From assembly GCA_964420605.1 (NCBI GenBank), contig CAYQUC010000084.1, positions 1-14,666 of the forward strand: a DNA stretch of 14,666 bases, in the 5' to 3' direction. This DNA is from CAYQUC01 sp964420605 (lineage in GTDB: Bacteria; Pseudomonadota; Gammaproteobacteria; UBA6429; Thiohalophilaceae). Made by a program: the position numbers and the translations under genes. Below are positions 7,376 through 14,090 of this stretch, in pieces. Within the stretch, counting starts at the first letter, position 1. Every line of letters begins with the position of its first letter. The notes beneath the pieces were generated by a model that saw nothing but the letters and a program-made list of their open reading frames with translations, was not told where the DNA came from and did not search any database.

Positions 7376-7398
7376 AACATACATATTATATACATGTT
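7376..7398. promoter_or_regulatory. Candidate NsrR operator 2
   Basis: Left arm AACATACATAT, one T, right arm ATATACATGTT: an 11-1-11 palindrome (18 of 22 arm bases pair) with the same architecture as operator 1 and about 8 of 11 matches per arm to the NsrR consensus. It falls at about +2 to +25. Centres of the two operators are 40 bp apart, close to four helical turns. Confidence 0.5.
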
Positions 7399-7522
7399 TA
7401 AAAGTACGTCTTTACAAAAAATGGCAGACATCAGAAAGTGCCGTCCCTAACGACACACTAAATTATTTACTGGATCGAAATTATAAACAGCATAATAAAA
7501 AAAATTACGTTATGGTTTATCT

Positions 7523-7957
7523 ATGCAATTAACACTTCATACTGATTTTGGCTTACGCACTCTAATATTTCTGTCACTGCAGGATGATGGTCAACGTATA
7601 ACTATCTCGGATATCGCTGAACATTTTAAGATTCCGCGTAATCATTTGGTTAAAGTGGTGCACCAATTGGGTAAATTAAATTATATTACGACCACTAGAG
7701 GTAAGAACGGAGGAATTCGGCTCGCCCAGGCAGCCGATAAAATTACAGTTGGCAATGTCGTGAGGCATCTTGAGGCAAGATTGGATATTGTTGATTGCAA
7801 TTCACCATCACCGTGTCCGATTACACCCAATTGCAAATTAAAAACTATTTTAAAACAAGCCTGTGATTCGTTTCTAACAACACTTGATCACTATACCATT
7901 GCCGATTTACAACAAGAAAGCAATCAACTTAAAACCTTATTACACTGGCCTGTTTAA
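7523..7957 (+). CDS. nsrR: Nitric-oxide-sensing Rrf2-family repressor NsrR
   Basis: A 144-residue Rrf2 protein matching NsrR along its length: it opens MQLTLHTDFGLR (E. coli MQLTSFTDYGLR), has the winged helix with IPRNHLVKVVHQL and the TTRGKNGGIRL wing (about residues 57-67), and closes with the NYT/HYTIADL-type segment. Three cluster cysteines are present, C92, C98 and C104, within DCNSPSPCPITPNCKLK; D8 corresponds to the Asp ligand shown in Streptomyces NsrR. NsrR holds an Fe-S cluster, represses nitrosative-stress genes (hmp, hcp and others) and releases DNA when NO reacts with the cluster. The start is set by the family N-terminus; there is no recognisable Shine-Dalgarno. None of its usual targets is next to it here, but two NsrR-like sites lie over its own promoter, suggesting autoregulation. 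It is convergent with the collagen-like gene. Confidence 0.93.
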   Translation: MQLTLHTDFGLRTLIFLSLQDDGQRITISDIAEHFKIPRNHLVKVVHQLGKLNYITTTRGKNGGIRLAQAADKITVGNVVRHLEARLDIVDCNSPSPCPITPNCKLKTILKQACDSFLTTLDHYTIADLQQESNQLKTLLHWPV

Positions 7958-7976
7958 GTTTTTTTATAACTCCTAT

Positions 7977-8013
7977 AAAAAATTACCCGCACCACTATCA
8001 TAGTGCGGGTAAT
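7977..8013 (-). terminator. Terminator between nsrR and the collagen-like gene, oriented for the latter
   Basis: An 11-bp stem, ATTACCCGCAC (7982-7992) with GTGCGGGTAAT (8003-8013), around a ten-base loop. On the minus strand it runs into six T bases (7982-7977), so it ends the collagen-like transcript. Plus-strand transcripts of nsrR also meet the hairpin but only a loose T-rich stretch after it, so it may work weakly both ways. Confidence 0.8.
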
Positions 8014-8048
8014 CGTCCTTAATTTTATTTACAGTTTAAGCACTCGTT

Positions 8049-9189
8049 CTAATTACCTGCAGCAGGAGGTCCTTGAGGTCCTTGAGGTCCTTGAGGTCCT
8101 TGAGGTCCTGCTGGTCCTGCTGGTCCCATTGGTCCATCAGCACCGTCTTTTCCGGGCGCACCATCAGCACCGTTCAAGCCATTTGCACCGTCTTTTCCGG
8201 GCGCACCATCAGCACCGTTCAAGCCATTAGCACCGTCTTTTCCGGGTGCACCATCAGCACCGTTCAAGCCATTAGCACCGTCTTTTCCGGGTGCACCATC
8301 AGNNNNNNNNNNNNNNNNNNNNNNNNNNNNNNNNNNNNNNNNNNNNNNNNNNNNNNNNNNNNNNNNNNNNNNNNNNNNNNNNNNNNNNNNNNNNNNNNNN
8401 NNCATCAGCACCGTTCAAGCCATTAGCACCGTCTTTTCCGGGTGCACCATCAGCACCATTCAAGCCATTAGCACCGTCTTTTCCAGGCGCACCATCAGCA
8501 CCATTCAAGCCATTAGCACCGTCTTTTCCAGGCGCACCAGCTGGACCTTGTGGGCCCGGTGTACCCATACCGTTACCGTTGTTATTTGTTAGTGTTACTT
8601 CAAATCGATCTTGATTCGAATCACCCTTATTACTCATCACAAAAACACGGTAATGCCCAGGTACAATACCTGGAGGTAGAAATGCTGTTATTGATGTATT
8701 AGTCCAACTCTCAACAACAACTTCGTATTTTCCAAACAAAACTTTTTTATTATTACCATCATGCTCACTATCATCATGATGTTCATCATCATCTTTGCCC
8801 TCATGATCACTGTCATCATCATCGTTGTCTTTACCATCGTGGTCGCTATCGTCATCATGATCGTCGTTATCTTTACCTTCATGCTCACTATCATCATCAT
8901 GATCGTCGTTGTCTTTACCTTCATGGTCACTATCGTCATCATGATCGTCGTTATCTTTACCATCATGGTCACTATCGTCATCTCCGTTACGAGATAACAA
9001 ATTATAACCATTGATGATCATGTAACCTGTATCAAGATTAGTATCAATATGATAAATATATAAATCAGCATCATATTCATTTTCTTCACTGGCAATCACA
9101 TTTCCGGAAAAAACAGAATTAAAAGTGAAAGCGAGAAAAAAGATTCCTATGACTCGTAAAGTTAGTACTTTTCTATTTATTAATCTCAT
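8049..9189 (-). CDS. Exported TIG-like / Asp-His-rich repeat / collagen-like repeat protein, interrupted by a sequence gap
   Basis: I treat the two readable pieces (9189 to 8403 and 8302 to 8049) as one gene. Sec signal peptide at residues 1 to about 33 (cleavage after NVIA). Residues about 41-67 (LYIYHIDT, GYMIINGYNL) and 150-200 (FGKYEVVVESWTNTSITAF, GHYRVFVMSNKG, DRFEVTL) look like the two halves of a TIG/IPT immunoglobulin-like fold. Between them, residues 70-145 are a 14-residue repeat (DSDHDGKDNDDHDD type) almost wholly Asp, His, Glu, Lys, Gly and Ser. From residue 209 onward is a collagen-like Gly-X-Y tail with 15-residue units GAPGKDGANGLNGAD, ending in GPQ x4, GPP, AAGN. Such tails form trimeric helices; the acidic block could bind calcium or other metals. 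AGAGG (9200-9196) precedes the ATG by six bases. No LPXTG, membrane anchor or known secretion domain is seen at the C-terminus. Probably a surface or extracellular protein; function unknown. Confidence 0.75.
8163..8538 (-). repeat. 45-bp tandem repeat encoding 15-residue collagen-like units
   Basis: Near-identical 45-bp units encode GAPGKDGANGLNGAD. Three complete units lie on each side of the N-run (8163-8297 and 8404-8538), differing by a few synonymous bases. The copy number is unknown because of the gap. Wider Gly-X-Y coding covers 8064-8565, including a 9-bp repeat for GPQ (four copies) near 8064-8110. Confidence 0.95.
8303..8402. other. Assembly gap (100 N)
   Basis: Exactly 100 N within the collagen repeat array. 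If the 45-bp repeat continues in phase, the missing length must be 39 + 45k bases (39, 84, 129 and so on); 100 does not fit, so it is a placeholder. Confidence 0.97.
8755..8982 (-). repeat. 42-bp tandem repeat encoding an Asp/His-rich block
   Basis: Residues 72-145 of the collagen-like protein fall into units of 14, 14, 14, 12, 14 and 6 residues on the pattern D-S-(D/E)-H-(D/E)-G-K-D-N-D-D-H-D-D. One unit has lost two residues. Repeats are similar at the DNA level, so slippage can change copy number. Confidence 0.9.
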
Positions 9190-9333
9190 ACACTACCTCT
9201 CTGTTTGGCTTATCAAAATATCGGTTGAGAAATGAGATTCTTTAAGCTTATTTATAAAGTTTGCGACTAAAATATAAATTATATATTTTTTAAACTTCAC
9301 TAAAGACTTGTAAAAATAGTAATATCGAATTCG

Positions 9334-9348
9334 TTTTTTTTTTTTTTT
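9334..9348. repeat. Homopolymer T tract (15 T)
   Basis: Fifteen T bases followed by five A bases, about 145 bp upstream of the collagen-like gene start. The surrounding region 9190-9475 is very AT-rich and shows no gene; presumably it holds that gene's promoter, but no convincing hexamer pair was found. The run length may carry sequencing error. Confidence 0.8.
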
Positions 9349-9475
9349 AAAAACAGATAATTAAACATCCGTTTATTTCTAAAAATTTATTCATATCATA
9401 AATCAACTCAACAAGATTAATGTCAAGTATTACAAAACAATCAGTCGACATTTGTATTTTAACTTGAAGTAAGTA

Positions 9476-9973
9476 CTAACTTTTGTTATGAATGAGGCCT
9501 ACCTTTAAGTCATTCGCTTGATATATTATTTTCCCATTGTGTAACACCAAACCATCGGCAATGGCTAATGACATAGGTCGGGTAAAAATTCGTTTAATAT
9601 GCAACTGATACTCTATCGATTTAGCATTCGGAAATATTTGCCCCGTAAATTTAACGTTACCGACACCTAATGCACGTCCCTTGCCAGGTAGTCCTGACCA
9701 CGCTAAAAAAACACCTAATAATTGCCATAAAGCATCAAGTCCCAAACACCCTGGCATCACAGGATCCCCTTTAAAATGACAATCAAAAAACCAATGATCT
9801 GGTTTAATCTTTAAATTTGCATTCAATAAACCCTTATCATAATTTCCGTCACAACTAGAAATATTACTTATAGCATCAATCATCAACATATAAGAATTTG
9901 GTAATTGAGCATTACCCACACCAAAAAAATTACCGTTAGACATCATCACTATTTGCTCATTTGTATACTGCAT
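9476..9973 (-). CDS. fabA: FabA-type beta-hydroxydecanoyl-ACP dehydratase/isomerase
   Basis: 165 residues, against 171-172 in E. coli FabA, and alignable along the whole length: QLPNSYMLMIDAI, WFFDCHFKGDPVMPGC, GLDALWQLLGVFLAW, GKGRALGVGNVKFTGQ, ADGLVLHNGKIIYQANDLKVG. Catalytic His is H66 and Asp is D80, spaced as H70 and D84 in E. coli. FabA dehydrates 3-hydroxydecanoyl-ACP and isomerises the trans-2 product to cis-3, the branch point of oxygen-independent unsaturated fatty acid synthesis. The C in DCHF replaces the more usual GCHF context but leaves the catalytic residue intact. A GGGGG ribosome binding site (9983-9979) is five bases before the ATG. An AraC-type regulator ends 47 bp upstream on the same strand, probably co-transcribed. 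No FabB is next to it; it could be a second, specialised FabA copy. Confidence 0.9.
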   Translation of the reverse strand: MQYTNEQIVMMSNGNFFGVGNAQLPNSYMLMIDAISNISSCDGNYDKGLLNANLKIKPDHWFFDCHFKGDPVMPGCLGLDALWQLLGVFLAWSGLPGKGRALGVGNVKFTGQIFPNAKSIEYQLHIKRIFTRPMSLAIADGLVLHNGKIIYQANDLKVGLIHNKS

Positions 9974-10020
9974 GTGAACCCCCGTTATAAAAAGTGATGC
10001 AGTATCTCGTATTATGAGCT

Positions 10021-10860
10021 TTAGCTATTGTAAAAATCGGACATAAAACGTTTTTGAAACAAATTCGGACTTGTTAACATCCGTTTTTTATAATCGCGAA
10101 GTAAATGCGATTGATCAAAAAAACCAAATTGAAACGCAGTATTCAATGAATCACTTGATTCGGTATAAAGTTGCTTGCAAACTTGTTGAAGGCGGATAAT
10201 CTGAATAAATAATTTAGTACTTAACCCAGTATTAAATCGAAACAGACGATTAAGATGTCGACTACTCCACCCGACTACCGTAGCCAATTGACTTACTTTA
10301 ATGCCACCATGAGATTGATATATCAAAGATAACGCATGGTCAAATGCTGACATTGGCTGCGGCCTAAAGTTTTTTAACAACCACTGTTCACAAAGATCAG
10401 AACGTTGTAAAAAACTTGAGTTTTGGTATAAGATGTTATGAAGCTCAGCAAAACATTGGCATGGAAAGAATTGATTGTTAACATATTGATTGGTTATTTC
10501 AGCTACATTTAAATCAAAAAAATGTCGTAATGCAGCAGGATAGAATCGAATACCAAAATATTCTCCAGCTTGCGGCAAGTACAAATCACGTGCTTGTAAT
10601 TGTGCACCACCAATAATTGAACCAGTATCTGAAATAAAAATGGCCTGGCTCGCATCGGGTATTACTGGATAAGCTGTTGCTCTATCGGTTCTAATTTGAA
10701 GATAAGAGTGAACAACTCCCTGTAGGGTTTCGCAGGAATTAGTTTGTTGCAGAGAAAGACCAAAGTGGCTCAATCCAGTTGAACTCAAAATCGGTTGAAA
10801 AGAAGTGTATAAATTTTTCATTGATAGTAATATTGCATATATTAACGCCATTATAACCAT
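10021..10860 (-). CDS. AraC family transcriptional regulator
   Basis: 279 residues from the longest start. The C-terminus is a double helix-turn-helix of the AraC/XylS type: first helix pair about 187-208 (IKVSQLATVVGWSSRHLNRLF), then FIQIIRLQQVCKQL, then the second pair about 237-262 (LNTAFQFGFFDQSHLLRDYKK). The N-terminal part (about 40-160, with YPVIPDASQAIFISD and GIRFYPAALRHFF) resembles the sensor domain often seen in AraC proteins of unknown ligand. The first 13 residues are hydrophobic and atypical; M14 (10821) is an equally likely start, because a TATAAT lies at 10857-10852 on the minus strand and would place the longer start within the promoter. No good Shine-Dalgarno exists for either. 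It stands 47 bp before fabA and probably controls it. Confidence 0.85.
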   Translation of the reverse strand: MVIMALIYAILLSMKNLYTSFQPILSSTGLSHFGLSLQQTNSCETLQGVVHSYLQIRTDRATAYPVIPDASQAIFISDTGSIIGGAQLQARDLYLPQAGEYFGIRFYPAALRHFFDLNVAEITNQYVNNQFFPCQCFAELHNILYQNSSFLQRSDLCEQWLLKNFRPQPMSAFDHALSLIYQSHGGIKVSQLATVVGWSSRHLNRLFRFNTGLSTKLFIQIIRLQQVCKQLYTESSDSLNTAFQFGFFDQSHLLRDYKKRMLTSPNLFQKRFMSDFYNS

Positions 10861-10878
10861 TAGTTATATAGTTCTAGA

Positions 10879-10940
10879 TTTTAACTATTCGTAAGTGACC
10901 ATTCAAATTTTTAACTAAGTATAAATAACTAATTTATACT
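10879..10940. promoter_or_regulatory. Direct repeats and inverted repeat upstream of the AraC-type regulator
   Basis: TTTTAACTA occurs at 10879-10887 and again at 10909-10917, exactly 30 bp apart (about three turns), the kind of direct-repeat layout AraC proteins use. It is followed by a perfect 9-bp inverted repeat, AGTATAAAT (10918-10926) and ATTTATACT (10932-10940), around five bases. All are AT-rich, so chance matches are possible. Confidence 0.3.
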
Positions 10941-11053
10941 ATTTTAAATACTATTAATTTGTCTAACACAAATTAATGCTCTATAAACTGCAATTGTATG
11001 ACTATAAATATTCACTCAATATCGATTATATCACACTAAACAATCACTGTTCG

Positions 11054-11083
11054 TTGAGTTCCTAGAGAATTATAAGCTAGAAT
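11054..11083 (+). promoter_or_regulatory. Possible hspQ promoter
   Basis: TTGAGT (11054-11059), 18 bp, TAGAAT (11078-11083): a fair sigma-70 match. In E. coli hspQ is heat-induced, so I looked for a sigma-32 site; CCCCGAC occurs at 11118 but no CTTGAAA lies at the right distance. Confidence 0.35.
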
Positions 11084-11168
11084 TACTGTATCTAATATAT
11101 AAATAAAATTACAATTTCCCCGACAACAATTTAAGCTTTAACCATTAGTTGAATTTAGGAGAAGACAC

Positions 11169-11501
11169 TTGAGCCAATCTGATTTAACAATTAGCAAAGC
11201 AAAACACTCCATAGGTGATTTAGTACATCATGTGTTGTTTGATTATCGTGGTGTTATTATTGACATCGATCCTAATTTCCAATTAACTGAACAATGGTAT
11301 GACACCGTTGCCCATAGCAAACCTCCCAAAAATGAACCGTGGTATCATGTTTTAGTACACAACACTATTAATGCAACGTATGTGGCAGAACAAAATTTAG
11401 AAGCAGATCCCAGCGGTACCGAAATTAATCATCCAATGATAGCTACATATTTCTCTGAACTACGAAACGGACACTATATTAATAATCAAAAATTAAATTA
11501 G
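11169..11501 (+). CDS. hspQ: Heat shock protein HspQ (YccV-like, hemimethylated-DNA-binding fold)
   Basis: 110 residues (E. coli HspQ is about 105). Family features: KAKHSIGDLVHHVLFDYRG opening, the VIIDIDPNFQL strand, NEPWYHVLVHN, and ATYVAEQNLE followed by a short helical tail. HspQ binds hemimethylated DNA, promotes degradation of mutant DnaA and acts as a specificity-enhancing factor and substrate of Lon in enterobacteria; those roles are taken from the family. Translation starts at TTG: AGGAG (11157-11161) lies seven bases before it and the next in-frame ATG is too far into the domain. It is a single gene between the AraC-type regulator and the lipase; no clear terminator follows. Confidence 0.93.
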   Translation: MSQSDLTISKAKHSIGDLVHHVLFDYRGVIIDIDPNFQLTEQWYDTVAHSKPPKNEPWYHVLVHNTINATYVAEQNLEADPSGTEINHPMIATYFSELRNGHYINNQKLN

Positions 11502-11750
11502 TGATTATGAGATAAGTGTAAATTCTGTTTGTCACAACACAACTCTCATACTTACTGTATTTCACACTGTAGATTTGATATGTTTTTTTTGGTTAACATC
11601 AAAAAACAGTATCAATGCAATAGTATTATTTTTCAATACTAAGTGTAGCAAAAATTAATACCATGAATAAATTAGCTTTTAATATCAGTCGTTAGATTAT
11701 ATATTCTTTATTATTAAATTAATTAAATAACGTAATTAAAAATTTTCATT
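11502..11750. other. Intergenic region hspQ / lipase
   Basis: 249 bp, strongly AT-rich. A T-rich/A-rich imperfect hairpin (11581-11591 with 11600-11608) and a 6-bp inverted repeat near 11625-11640 are visible but resemble chance structures. No gene or convincing promoter was found. Confidence 0.5.
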
Positions 11751-12668
11751 ATGCTAATTCAAAGCTCTATTAAATATACTAGTATCATCATATTACTAAC
11801 AATGGCATTTAGCTCAAATACACTATTAGCTAAAACTAAAACGAACCAAAACACAGTCGACTTTCAGTATATAAAAGAGTATGCCAATCTATCTGATGCA
11901 GCATACCATAGCTTAAAAAAACTTCGTCAAACGACATTACTAAAAGACTACAGCATCACCCAGCACAGTACGATTAAAGACATTGGACTGTCTTATTTTT
12001 TAATAAGTAATGCCAAAACCAAGACACACGTTATTGCGATACGTGGTACCTCCAATATTGAGAATACAATTCTGGATATATCATTAAAATTAAAATTTAA
12101 TAAGCACACCGGCTTGCGCTTACACAGTGGTTTCTTGCAAGCAGCACAAGCCATATATACCGAACTTAAACCAGCAATTAGACCCAGCTACACCATTAAT
12201 ACCACCGGTCATAGTTTAGGTGGTGCGGTCGCTGTAGTATTAGCAATGTACTTTGATAGTGACAATAAAAAAATAGGTCAAGTCATTACTTTTGGTCAAC
12301 CAAAAGTAACCAACATTGCCGGTGCGTACAAATTTAAACACTTAAATATTAAACGCGTCGTTACCCAAAAAGATCCTGTACCAGTTATACCCTTAATTGA
12401 TCCCATGGATATAAACGATCTTGATATTTATTGGCACCAAGGTACTGAAATATTACTATTATCGGGTAGTGAGTACGCGGTGTTAGAAGGTCTTAGTAGC
12501 ATGTTACGCGCGACAAAGTTTACCCAGGAACCTTTTACTGAAAACAATTTTAAAAACCACAAAATGAGTCAATATTTACTCAAACTAAGTAAAAGGATAC
12601 CATCTGCTAAATTAGTTCCTTTTTCAAATAATTTTAACCTATTTAATCTATTCAGTGATGAACAGTAA
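11751..12668 (+). CDS. Exported class 3 lipase (Lipase_3 family)
   Basis: 305 residues with a Sec signal peptide (hydrophobic SIIILLTMAFSSNTLLA, cleavage after about A27). The alpha/beta hydrolase core shows VIAIRGTSN (residues 94-102, oxyanion region), the nucleophile elbow GHSLGG with S155, D208 in VTQKDPVPVIP, and H270 in NFKNHKMSQYL: a complete Ser-Asp-His triad with family-typical spacing. Class 3 lipases hydrolyse triacylglycerols or phospholipids; the substrate cannot be told here. There is no cysteine lipobox, so it is free in the periplasm or secreted. No Shine-Dalgarno precedes the ATG. It lies just upstream of desA on the same strand (136 bp), but a separate desA -10 element suggests independent transcription. 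A 13-bp palindrome (AACAGT-A-ACTGTT) spans its stop codon. Confidence 0.88.
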   Translation: MLIQSSIKYTSIIILLTMAFSSNTLLAKTKTNQNTVDFQYIKEYANLSDAAYHSLKKLRQTTLLKDYSITQHSTIKDIGLSYFLISNAKTKTHVIAIRGTSNIENTILDISLKLKFNKHTGLRLHSGFLQAAQAIYTELKPAIRPSYTINTTGHSLGGAVAVVLAMYFDSDNKKIGQVITFGQPKVTNIAGAYKFKHLNIKRVVTQKDPVPVIPLIDPMDINDLDIYWHQGTEILLLSGSEYAVLEGLSSMLRATKFTQEPFTENNFKNHKMSQYLLKLSKRIPSAKLVPFSNNFNLFNLFSDEQ

Positions 12669-12748
12669 CTGTTAAATCAATGGCTTATACATCATCTTAG
12701 ACGCTTAAAGATGACATTCATTTGATAGAATTTAATCCCCATGTAGCT

Positions 12749-12754
12749 TATAAT
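12749..12754 (+). promoter_or_regulatory. Probable desA promoter -10 element
   Basis: A perfect TATAAT 51 bp before the desA ATG. The best hexamer 17 bp upstream is TAGAAT (12726-12731), a weak -35, which may indicate dependence on an activator. AGGAAA (12790-12795) is the ribosome binding site. Confidence 0.45.
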
Positions 12755-12804
12755 GCCAAGGTCTTGTAAGTTTTATCTTTTATGTATTTAGGAAAATGTA
12801 ATTC

Positions 12805-13995
12805 ATGTTAAACGGTATTCTAGATTTATCTTGGTGGCATTATATTATTGTCACATTAATTTTAACGCACATCACGATAGCTTCAGTCACGTTATTTTTA
12901 CATCGCTCTCAAACTCATCGAGCAGTTGAGCTGCATCCAATCATAAGCCATTTCTTTCGGTTCTGGTTGTGGCTAACAACAAGTATTGTCACCAAAGAGT
13001 GGGTAGCAATACACCGCAAACACCATGCAAAATGTGAAACTAAAGACGATCCGCATAGTCCGATAATCCACGGTATTAAAAAAGTATTATGGCAAGGTGC
13101 CGAACTATATCGAATTGAAGCATGCAAGCAAGAAACATTAGACAATTATGGCCATAACACACCAAATGATTGGCTCGAACGTAATATTTACTCACATCGT
13201 TTCTTTAAAAAAGTGGGAATTGTCGCAATGTTTATTATCGACATCGTTTTGTTTGGTCCCATTGGTATCACCATTTGGGCAGTGCAAATGGCATGGATAC
13301 CATTTACAGCCGCAGGTTTAATAAACGGCGCTGGTCACTACTATGGCTATCGTAATTTTGAAGTCAGTAATGCCGCAACTAATTTTATGCCACTGGGGAT
13401 ACTTATCGGTGGCGAAGAACACCATAATAACCACCACGCTTTTGCGAGCTCAGCCAAGTTTTCAGTGAAATGGTTCGAATTTGATATAGGTTGGATGTAC
13501 ATCAAAATTCTATCGGTTTTTGGTCTTTGTAAAGTTAAAAAACTCGGACCAAAACCACGAATTGATCACACAAAGCCTTCAATTGATATTGACACGGTCA
13601 TGGCCTTAGTTACAAATCGATTTCAGTTGATGGCCAATTATGCCGCACAAGTAATGAAACGGGTATGCGATGATGAAGTGCGAAAAACCGAAGATGGCTC
13701 ATTACGGTTGCAAATTAAACGTGTTCGAAAACTAATGACCCGCGATGACACACTCATTGATGAAACCAGTCGACATAACCTTGAAACGACATTATCAAAC
13801 AATAAAACTTTGGATACGGTTTACGAATTTAAGAAAAGCTTGCACGATATCTGGCACAAAACAACCGAATCTCAAGAACAGCGCTTAGCGGCTATTATTG
13901 AATGGTGTCATCAAGCCGAAGCAACTGGAATTAAAGCTTTGCAAGATTTTGCAAATAGTTTAAAAGGCTACTCCATGGCACATTCAGCCGTGTAA
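12805..13995 (+). CDS. desA: Membrane acyl-lipid fatty acid desaturase, DesA-like
   Basis: 396 residues, the length of Pseudomonas DesA (about 394). Hydrophobic segments near residues 10-32, 47-62 and 137-175 flank the di-iron histidine boxes: HRSQTH (33-38), HRKHH (70-74) and HHNNHH (206-211), plus the NGAGH motif (174-178) that supplies another metal ligand in stearoyl-CoA-type desaturases. These enzymes use O2 and an electron donor to put a cis double bond in acyl chains, Delta-9 for DesA on membrane phospholipids. Residues about 255-396 form a soluble helical tail ending LAAIIEWCHQAEATGIKALQDFA, also present in Pseudomonas-type DesA proteins; its role is unknown. No redox partner gene is adjacent. 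A perfect TATAAT lies upstream and a strong terminator downstream, so it is likely monocistronic. Confidence 0.92.
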   Translation: MLNGILDLSWWHYIIVTLILTHITIASVTLFLHRSQTHRAVELHPIISHFFRFWLWLTTSIVTKEWVAIHRKHHAKCETKDDPHSPIIHGIKKVLWQGAELYRIEACKQETLDNYGHNTPNDWLERNIYSHRFFKKVGIVAMFIIDIVLFGPIGITIWAVQMAWIPFTAAGLINGAGHYYGYRNFEVSNAATNFMPLGILIGGEEHHNNHHAFASSAKFSVKWFEFDIGWMYIKILSVFGLCKVKKLGPKPRIDHTKPSIDIDTVMALVTNRFQLMANYAAQVMKRVCDDEVRKTEDGSLRLQIKRVRKLMTRDDTLIDETSRHNLETTLSNNKTLDTVYEFKKSLHDIWHKTTESQEQRLAAIIEWCHQAEATGIKALQDFANSLKGYSMAHSAV

Positions 13996-14010
13996 TTACT
14001 GGAAAATATT

Positions 14011-14049
14011 AAGAAAAATAAACGTAAAACATTAACGTTTATTTTTCTT
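14011..14049. terminator. Bidirectional terminator between desA and the thioredoxin-like gene
   Basis: A perfect 15-bp stem (AAGAAAAATAAACGT at 14011-14025, ACGTTTATTTTTCTT at 14035-14049) around a nine-base loop, with T-rich ends on both strands. It sits between convergent genes, 16 bp after the desA stop and 42 bp after the stop of the minus-strand gene. Confidence 0.85.
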
Positions 14050-14090
14050 TTATGTTTTATTCATATTATTGTAGCAAACTGCCATTTAAA

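Larger units (their letters stand above)
10861..11168. other. Divergent intergenic region AraC-type regulator / hspQ
   Basis: 308 bp of AT-rich DNA without a credible gene. It contains paired direct repeats and a perfect inverted repeat on the regulator side and a possible hspQ promoter on the other side. Confidence 0.6.

Noticed and set aside
7350..7532. Possible 60-residue plus-strand gene overlapping the start of nsrR
   Set aside because: Its ATG and the next in-frame ATG lie inside the promoter, upstream of the predicted transcription start; no ribosome binding site, no recognisable domain, and it covers both operators.
8163..8538. CRISPR-like regularly spaced repeat
   Set aside because: The units are contiguous 45-bp repeats in frame with a Gly-X-Y protein and have no unique spacers.
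8003..8614. Several plus-strand open frames opposite the collagen-like region
   Set aside because: Low-complexity reading of the 45-bp and 9-bp repeats in other frames; the minus-strand frame has a signal peptide, ribosome binding site and Gly-X-Y pattern.
8688..9011. Met/Ile/Thr-rich and Ile/Val-rich open frames over the Asp/His repeat
   Set aside because: Out-of-frame shadows of the GAT/CAT-rich repeat; no start signal and no natural composition.
8049..9189. Frameshifted pseudogene
   Set aside because: The apparent frame change arises only from the nominal 100-N length; both flanks are in the same repeat phase and open.
11118..11124. CCCCGAC as a sigma-32 -10 element for hspQ
   Set aside because: No CTTGAAA-like -35 at 13-15 bp upstream.
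12692..12714. 7-bp hairpin (TCATCTT / AAGATGA) after the lipase gene
   Set aside because: Short stem and no T-run after it; not convincing as a terminator, and the AAGATG half-site resemblance to NsrR lacks the rest of the consensus.
12915..13145. Minus-strand 76-residue open frame
   Set aside because: Antisense to the histidine boxes of the desaturase.
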